Shown: positions 50,506 to 55,112 of the stretch, piece by piece
How the letters are laid out: each line of letters begins with the position of its first letter
Position numbering within the stretch: the first letter of the stretch is position 1
Source of the DNA: an uncultured Prevotella sp.
Lineage (GTDB): Bacteria > Bacteroidota > Bacteroidia > Bacteroidales > Bacteroidaceae
Direction of reading: 5' to 3'
DNA: 55,112 nucleotides
Assembly: GCA_946409435.1 (NCBI GenBank)
Contig: CAMJWJ010000003.1
Location: 1-55,112, forward strand
The notes under the pieces: model-generated
Database searches by the model: none
What the model was told of the DNA's origin: nothing
The model's input: only the letters and a program-made list of their open reading frames with translations
Translations under genes and position numbers: made by a program

Positions 50506-50916
50506 ATAATTAGCAATTAGTAATGAGTAATGAGTAATTATTATCTCAAGTTTCCCACCTTTTATAATAATCAAGAATTAGAGAATTAGAGAATTTCTCC
50601 TTAGCAGTTTAGTAGAATTATAGGGAATTTGAGAAGAAATGGCAAGCCATTTCCGTTTCAGTCCGCAGAGTTCCAGCCGCTTGCGGCGGGTAATTCCAAA
50701 CAATTCTCTATTTTGCAATAATTCTCTAATTCTCAAATTCTTGATAAATAATGACTTAACGTTCATTATTGGGATGGGAAACTTCAGTTATTATTAGTTA
50801 TGTAAGATAAATTATGCCTTTGCCACTCAGCAACAAGAAACCTGCTATGAAGCACCTTAGTCTAATCATAATTACTAATTACTAATTACTCATTACTCAT
50901 TACTCATTAAAAAATC
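50506..50916. repeat. Nested inverted-repeat region between aroQ and the O-methyltransferase
   Basis: No gene is seen in these 411 bases. An inner MITE-like unit (50571-50744) has 25-bp terminal inverted repeats (TCAAGAATTAGAGAATTAGA and the matching right end) agreeing at 24 of 25 bases. Inside it is a GAAATGGC/GCCATTTC hairpin. Outer arms AAGTTTCCCA (50548-50557) and TGGGAAACTT (50775-50784) pair further out. ATTACTCATTACTCATT-type tracts at both extremes (about 50510-50540 and 50869-50908) are also inverted to each other. Confidence 0.75.
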
Positions 50917-51543
50917 ATGACTCTCGAATCCTACATCCTCGCCCACACCTCCCCTGAGCCAGACTACCTCTACCGCCTGTGGCGTGCCACCAACATCCAC
51001 ATGCTACACGGCCGCATGGCGTCGGGCCACCTGCAGGGCCGTCTGCTGAAGATGCTGGTCCAGATGATACGCCCGAAGACCATCCTCGAGGTGGGCACCT
51101 TCAGCGGCTATTCAGCACTCTGCATGGCCGAGGGACTCGACGAGGGAGGCATGGTGTACACCTTCGAGATCAACGACGAGCAGGAGGACTTCACCCGGCC
51201 GTGGATAGAAGGGTCGCCGTGGGCCGACAAGGTACGCTTCATCATCGGCGATGCCGTCAGCGAGGCTCCCCGGCTGGGCATCGTGTTCGACATGGCCTTT
51301 ATCGACGGTGACAAGCGTACCTACCGTGAGACCTACGAGTCGGTGCTCAGCGTGGTGCGACCGGGCGGCTTCATCCTGGCCGACAACACGCTGTGGGACG
51401 GTCATGTGGTAGACCCAGCCTACGACCGCGACCCACAGACCCACGGCATCGAGACGTTCAACGACAGCCTCGTCGACGACGACCGCGTAGAGCAGGTCAT
51501 ACTGCCTCTTCGTGACGGTTTGACGCTCATTCGTAAACGATAA
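50917..51543 (+). CDS. O-methyltransferase (catechol O-methyltransferase-like)
   Basis: A class I SAM-dependent methyltransferase of the Methyltransf_3 type, 208 residues. Motif I is ILEVGTFSGYSALCMAE and the acidic Glu is at VYTFEIND. The metal-binding region is MAFIDGDKRTYRETYESVLSVVRPGGFILADNTLWDG, with the Asp and Asn ligands. The family methylates catechol or caffeoyl-CoA-like hydroxyls; in Bacteroidetes the substrate is usually unknown. No signal peptide. It stands alone between repeat-filled gaps. Confidence 0.88.
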   Translation: MTLESYILAHTSPEPDYLYRLWRATNIHMLHGRMASGHLQGRLLKMLVQMIRPKTILEVGTFSGYSALCMAEGLDEGGMVYTFEINDEQEDFTRPWIEGSPWADKVRFIIGDAVSEAPRLGIVFDMAFIDGDKRTYRETYESVLSVVRPGGFILADNTLWDGHVVDPAYDRDPQTHGIETFNDSLVDDDRVEQVILPLRDGLTLIRKR

Positions 51544-51586
51544 GTACACAAATTCCACGAATTTTATACTTTTTCCACGCTTTTTG

Positions 51587-51617
51587 TTTGCTATTTCAAT
51601 AAAAATGCTTACTTTTG
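51587..51617 (+). promoter_or_regulatory. Complete promoter for the Lrp-type regulator
   Basis: TTTG (51587-51590), a 19-base spacer and TACTTTTG (51610-51617) are a full match to the Bacteroidetes consensus. The ATG at 51650 lies 32 nt downstream. Confidence 0.8.
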
Positions 51618-51649
51618 CTTACAAATTGTAAAACAACAGCAAAAGAAAC

Positions 51650-52114
51650 ATGGATAAGATTGATAATCTTGACAAGAAAATTCTGAGTATTCTGTCACAG
51701 AACGCACGTATCGCATTCAAGGATGTCGCCGCAGAGTGTAACGTCAGCCGAGCAGCCATCCACCAGCGCGTACAGCACCTGATAGAGGCCGGTGTCATCA
51801 TGGGCAGCGGCTTCGACGTCAACCCCAAGAGCCTGGGCTACAGCACATGTACCTACGTGGGCATCACCCTGGAGCGTGGCTCGATGTACAAAGATGTCGT
51901 AGAGTGCCTGCGCCACATTCCCGAGGTCGTGGAGTGCCACTTCACCACCGGTCCGTACACCATGCTGGCCAAACTCTACGCCCGCGACAACGAACAGCTG
52001 ATGCAGCTGCTGAACGGACGGCTGCAGGATATTCCCGGTGTGGTGGCTACCGAGACACTCATCTCGCTGGAACAGAGCATCCGCCGCGACATACCCGTAA
52101 CATTCGAGGAATAA
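51650..52114 (+). CDS. Lrp/AsnC-family transcriptional regulator
   Basis: A 154-residue leucine-responsive-type regulator. The N-terminal winged helix-turn-helix (LDKKILSILSQNARIAFKDVAAECNVSRAAIHQRVQHLIEAGVI) is followed by the RAM ligand-binding/oligomerisation domain (about 65-150, VEGxxH-like 'VVECHFTTGPYTMLAKLYARDNEQLMQLL'). Members respond to amino acids and control their metabolism. It lies upstream of two peptide/amide hydrolases (41-nt gap to the first) and may be co-transcribed with them. Confidence 0.92.
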   Translation: MDKIDNLDKKILSILSQNARIAFKDVAAECNVSRAAIHQRVQHLIEAGVIMGSGFDVNPKSLGYSTCTYVGITLERGSMYKDVVECLRHIPEVVECHFTTGPYTMLAKLYARDNEQLMQLLNGRLQDIPGVVATETLISLEQSIRRDIPVTFEE

Positions 52115-52154
52115 CCTCATTACTCATTTCTCATTCCTCATTTCTCATTTAAAA

Positions 52155-53945
52155 ATGAACAACTGGCAGTCACTACTCGACAGGGCCTACGCCTCCTTCC
52201 CCGAGGCAAGCCGCCAGCCCGTCATCGGCATCACGGGTAACTACGGCGAACAGAACTGCAAACTGGCCGAAGGCTACTACAAGTCAATACAGCAGGCCGG
52301 CGGCGTGCCCGTCATCATACCCCCACTGGCCGATACCGACAGCATCATCAACACCCTGGAGCACATCGACGGACTACTGCTCAGCGGCGGTGCCGACTAC
52401 AACCCGCTGCTATGCGGCGAGGAGCCATCGCCACGCCTGCACGGCATCAACAGCGAGCGCGACCTGCCCGAACTGCTGATCACACAGCTGGCCTACAACC
52501 GACAGATACCCATGCTCGGCATCTGCCGTGGCATACAGACACTGGCCATGGCGCTGGGCGGCAAGGTGGCACAGGACATCGCCGAGGAGTACCCCGACGT
52601 ACGGCTCGTCAAGCACGACCAGGATGCCGACCGCTCACAGCCCACTCACAGCGTAAGCGTGGAAGCCGACTCCACCTTATATGACATCTACAAGGAGGCA
52701 CAGCTCATCCAGCCCACCGACGGTGGCGGCGGACGGCTCTACGTCAACTCCATGCACCACCAGGCCGTCAGCGACTGTGGCGAACGGTTCCGCATGACGG
52801 CACGTGCTGCCGACGGCGTCATCGAGGCCATCGAAAGCCGCGAGTTCAAGAGCATCATCGGTGTACAGTGGCACCCCGAATGCCTGGCCGACGGTGCCCC
52901 ACTCTTCCAGTGGCTCGTACGCCAGGCCATGCACTACCGCGAGGCCTGTGACATGCACCGCCGCATACTGACGCTCGACACACACTGCGACACACCGATG
53001 TTCTTCCCACAAGGCGTCGACTTCGGAAGCCGTGATGAGCGCATACTCGTCGACCTGCACAAGATGACCGAGGGACACCAGGATGCCACCATCATGGTGG
53101 CCTACCTGCCACAGCCACAGATGGGCGAGACGTTCTCGTCGAAGGTGGACTTCGACGTCAGCAGCCCCATGGAGTATGCCGACCTCATCTTCGACAAGAT
53201 AGAAGAGCTGGTCGAGAAGAACAAGCACTACCTCAGCATAGCACGTACGCCTGCCGACCTGCTGTCCGACAAGCGGCAGGGCCGACATAGCATCATGCTC
53301 GGCATCGAGAACGGGCTGGCACTCAACGGACAGCTGCAGACGCTGCGACACTTTGCACAGCGGGGCATCGTCTACATGACACTCTGCCACAACGGCGACA
53401 ACGACATCTGCGACTCGGCACGGGGATGTACCACACACAACGGTGTCAGCCAGTTCGGCCAGCAGGTCATACGCGAAATGAACCGGCTGGGCATTCTCGT
53501 CGACCTCAGCCATGCCTCGGAGCAAAGCTTCTACGACGCACTGGACATCAGCGAACAGCCTATCGTGTGCAGCCACTCCAGCTGCCGCAAGCTGTGCGAC
53601 CATCCGCGCAACCTGACCGACGAACAGATGCGCGCGCTGGCCGCCAAGGGTGGTGTCATGCAGATCACCATGTACAACGGATTCCTCGTCAAGGACGGCA
53701 ATGCCACCGTCAACGACGCAATGCGCCACCTGGAGCATGCCATCAAGGTGATGGGCATCGACCACGTAGGCATCGGCACCGACTTCGACGGCGACGGCGG
53801 CATACGCGGGCTGGCCAGCTCGTCGGACGTCATCAACTTCACACGCATGCTGATGGCCCGCCGCTATAGCGAGAACGAGATACAGAAAATCTGGGGCGGC
53901 AACTTCCTGCGGGTGATGAGCCATGTGCAGAAGGAGAGACAATAA
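52155..53945 (+). CDS. C26 glutamine-amidotransferase-like hydrolase fused to M19 dipeptidase
   Basis: The 596-residue protein joins two enzymes. Residues about 20-265 are a class I glutamine amidotransferase-like hydrolase of the γ-glutamyl-γ-aminobutyrate hydrolase type, with LLSGGADYNP, the nucleophile Cys in GICRGIQTLAMA and His-Glu in VQWHPEC. Residues about 275-590 are a membrane-dipeptidase (M19) zinc enzyme, with DTHCDTP, the bridging Glu in GIENGLAL, His residues in DLSHAS and VCSHSSCR, and Asp in GIGTDFDGDG. The two active sites appear complete. A combined role would be removing γ-glutamyl groups and then cutting the dipeptide. No signal peptide is present. The fusion is known in Bacteroidetes genomes. 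Confidence 0.92.
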   Translation: MNNWQSLLDRAYASFPEASRQPVIGITGNYGEQNCKLAEGYYKSIQQAGGVPVIIPPLADTDSIINTLEHIDGLLLSGGADYNPLLCGEEPSPRLHGINSERDLPELLITQLAYNRQIPMLGICRGIQTLAMALGGKVAQDIAEEYPDVRLVKHDQDADRSQPTHSVSVEADSTLYDIYKEAQLIQPTDGGGGRLYVNSMHHQAVSDCGERFRMTARAADGVIEAIESREFKSIIGVQWHPECLADGAPLFQWLVRQAMHYREACDMHRRILTLDTHCDTPMFFPQGVDFGSRDERILVDLHKMTEGHQDATIMVAYLPQPQMGETFSSKVDFDVSSPMEYADLIFDKIEELVEKNKHYLSIARTPADLLSDKRQGRHSIMLGIENGLALNGQLQTLRHFAQRGIVYMTLCHNGDNDICDSARGCTTHNGVSQFGQQVIREMNRLGILVDLSHASEQSFYDALDISEQPIVCSHSSCRKLCDHPRNLTDEQMRALAAKGGVMQITMYNGFLVKDGNATVNDAMRHLEHAIKVMGIDHVGIGTDFDGDGGIRGLASSSDVINFTRMLMARRYSENEIQKIWGGNFLRVMSHVQKERQ

Positions 53946-53958
53946 GCCAAAGGAGAAT

Positions 53959-55014
53959 ATGAAGACGACATACATTATTTGCCTTTTCACCCTGTTCATC
54001 GTAGGGTGTAGCACGACCAAGAAGAGCCAGACGGCCAGCAAGCCGGCAGTCAGCATCGAGTTCAACGCCGACTCTGCCTATGCCTACTGTGCCGCACAGT
54101 GCAGTTTCGGACCACGCGTCATGAACAGCCCTGCCCACGAGCAGTGCGCACAATGGATAGCAAGCCAGTTCAGCCAGTACGGCTACAACGTAGAGCTGCA
54201 GCGCGCCGACCTCCGCGGCTATGACGGCACCGTGCTCAAGAGCACCAACATCATAGCCACAGCCCCCCTGTCGTCCCCCGAGGGGGACACGATAGCTGGC
54301 ACCGCCGCCAACAATACTGAAGCCCCCTCTACGTCTTCCGGTTCGGCAGACGGCGGCACCGCCACCATTCCTCGCATCCTGCTCTGCGCCCACTGGGACA
54401 GCCGCCCCTGGGCCGACAACGACCCCGACTCCGCTAACTGGCGCAAGCCCGTCATGGGAGCCAACGACGGAGCCTCTGGCGTGGCCGTCATGCTCGAACT
54501 GGCCCGTCTGCTTCAGCAGCACGACTCGGCACGCATCGCCGTCGACTTCGTATGCTTCGATGCTGAGGACTGGGGTGTGCCACAGTGGAACGACGCCGTA
54601 GATGCCAACTCGTGGGCTTTAGGCGCACAGTACTGGGCAGCCCACCACAAGTCGCCACGCTACGACTTCGCCATCCTGCTCGACATGGTTGGCGGACAGC
54701 AGGCCAAGTTCTATCGTGAACTGCACTCCATGCAGTACGCCAGCAACGTTGTCGACATGGTGTGGCAGGCCGCCAGTGCCGCAGGCTACGGCAGCACGTT
54801 CCCCCACAAGGACGGCGGCTGGATAACCGACGACCACGTGCCCGTCAACGAGCAGGCCTCCATTCCCTGTATCGACATCATCAACCACTATCCCGACTGT
54901 CCGCAGGGTTCCTTCGGTCCTACATGGCATACCGTCAACGACGACCTCCAGCACATCGACCGCAACACGCTCCGTGCTGTCGGCCAGACGCTTGTCCAGC
55001 TCATCTACCAGTAG
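53959..55014 (+). CDS. M28-family lipoprotein, glutaminyl-peptide cyclotransferase-like
   Basis: The ATG at 53959 (MKTTYIICLFTLFIVGCSTTKK, lipobox IVGC) is preceded by AAAGGAG; the track start lies in the previous gene. M28 motifs are ALCAHWDSRPWA, the zinc Asp in GANDGASG, the Glu pair in CFDAEDWGVPQW and the zinc His in GPTWHTVNDD. The DSRPWADNDPD and DDHVPVNEQASIPCIDII segments match bacterial type II glutaminyl cyclases, which form N-terminal pyroglutamate on exported proteins. An aminopeptidase role is the alternative. A Ser/Thr/Gly-rich insert (about residues 100-137) sits between early strands. It lies 13 nt after the fusion gene, so is likely in its operon. Confidence 0.88.
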   Translation: MKTTYIICLFTLFIVGCSTTKKSQTASKPAVSIEFNADSAYAYCAAQCSFGPRVMNSPAHEQCAQWIASQFSQYGYNVELQRADLRGYDGTVLKSTNIIATAPLSSPEGDTIAGTAANNTEAPSTSSGSADGGTATIPRILLCAHWDSRPWADNDPDSANWRKPVMGANDGASGVAVMLELARLLQQHDSARIAVDFVCFDAEDWGVPQWNDAVDANSWALGAQYWAAHHKSPRYDFAILLDMVGGQQAKFYRELHSMQYASNVVDMVWQAASAAGYGSTFPHKDGGWITDDHVPVNEQASIPCIDIINHYPDCPQGSFGPTWHTVNDDLQHIDRNTLRAVGQTLVQLIYQ

Positions 55015-55027
55015 CACGCACCTTGCC

Positions 55028-55112
55028 TGGATTAAACGGATTATTATTAAAACCACAGATTGCACGGATTTTTAAGACAACGAATTAAAACGAATTACAC
55101 GAATGGCACGAA
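55028..55112 (+). repeat. Direct-repeat AT-rich tract at the window end
   Basis: ACGGATT and ACGAATTA-type words repeat after the last gene (ATTGCACGGATTTTTAAGAC, ACGAATTAAAACGAATTACA). This is the common style of Bacteroidetes intergenic tracts and is cut off by the window. Confidence 0.6.

Overview
The window looks like a short-read assembly from a Bacteroidales bacterium, most likely Prevotellaceae. The reasons are the SusC/SusD pair, a hybrid two-component sensor with β-propeller repeats, BspA-type leucine-rich repeats, TAnnTTTG promoter boxes in place of -35/-10 elements, few Shine-Dalgarno sites, and secreted proteins ending in a 'GRxVxxPxKGIYIxNGKKV' tail. No rRNA, tRNA or CRISPR array was seen.

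Bases 1-6433 hold a small surface-protein island. A large leucine-rich-repeat protein with a C-terminal dockerin is followed one base later by a secreted protein with a cohesin-like domain. The island is bracketed by two copies of a cassette made of a ~63-residue peptide gene, an intrinsic terminator and a TAACTTTG promoter box. A third peptide of the same style, absent from the ORF track, lies at 46286-46438. Two of the three peptides are the last gene of an operon, directly after a tail-bearing secreted protein. Bases 6434-10425 carry arginine decarboxylase, acetylglutamate kinase, an ECF sigma factor and a probable anti-sigma factor.

Bases 10730-29317 are one long minus-strand polysaccharide utilisation locus. 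In transcription order it encodes a GH2 enzyme, a GH106 rhamnosidase, a sialate O-acetylesterase-type esterase, a second GH2, an exported epimerase-like TIM barrel, a surface β-helix lipoprotein (DUF4957/DUF5123 type), SusC and SusD. The set fits rhamnose- and galactose-containing pectin side chains. It has a long structured leader and a repeat-rich ~1 kb spacer, followed by two divergent membrane-tethered AraC-type regulators.

Bases 33435-39213 are housekeeping: M16 peptidase, a calcium P-type ATPase diverging from it over a perfect inverted repeat, RibF and a CPBP protease. Bases 39490-49102 form a second pectin locus: GH3 with CBM6, CE8 pectinesterase, the third small peptide and a hybrid two-component regulator that is broken in the middle. 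The rest holds XerD (damaged by sequencing-adapter sequence), AroQ, an O-methyltransferase, an Lrp regulator, a C26-M19 fusion hydrolase and a glutaminyl-cyclase-like M28 lipoprotein.

Two points matter when reading the rest. First, xerD contains an exact match to the Illumina P5 oligonucleotide, so local breaks such as the one in the hybrid regulator may be assembly errors. Second, short repeats of the kind that fill intergenic gaps are also found in frame inside several conserved proteins, most clearly a 113-bp inverted-repeat element in the calcium ATPase.
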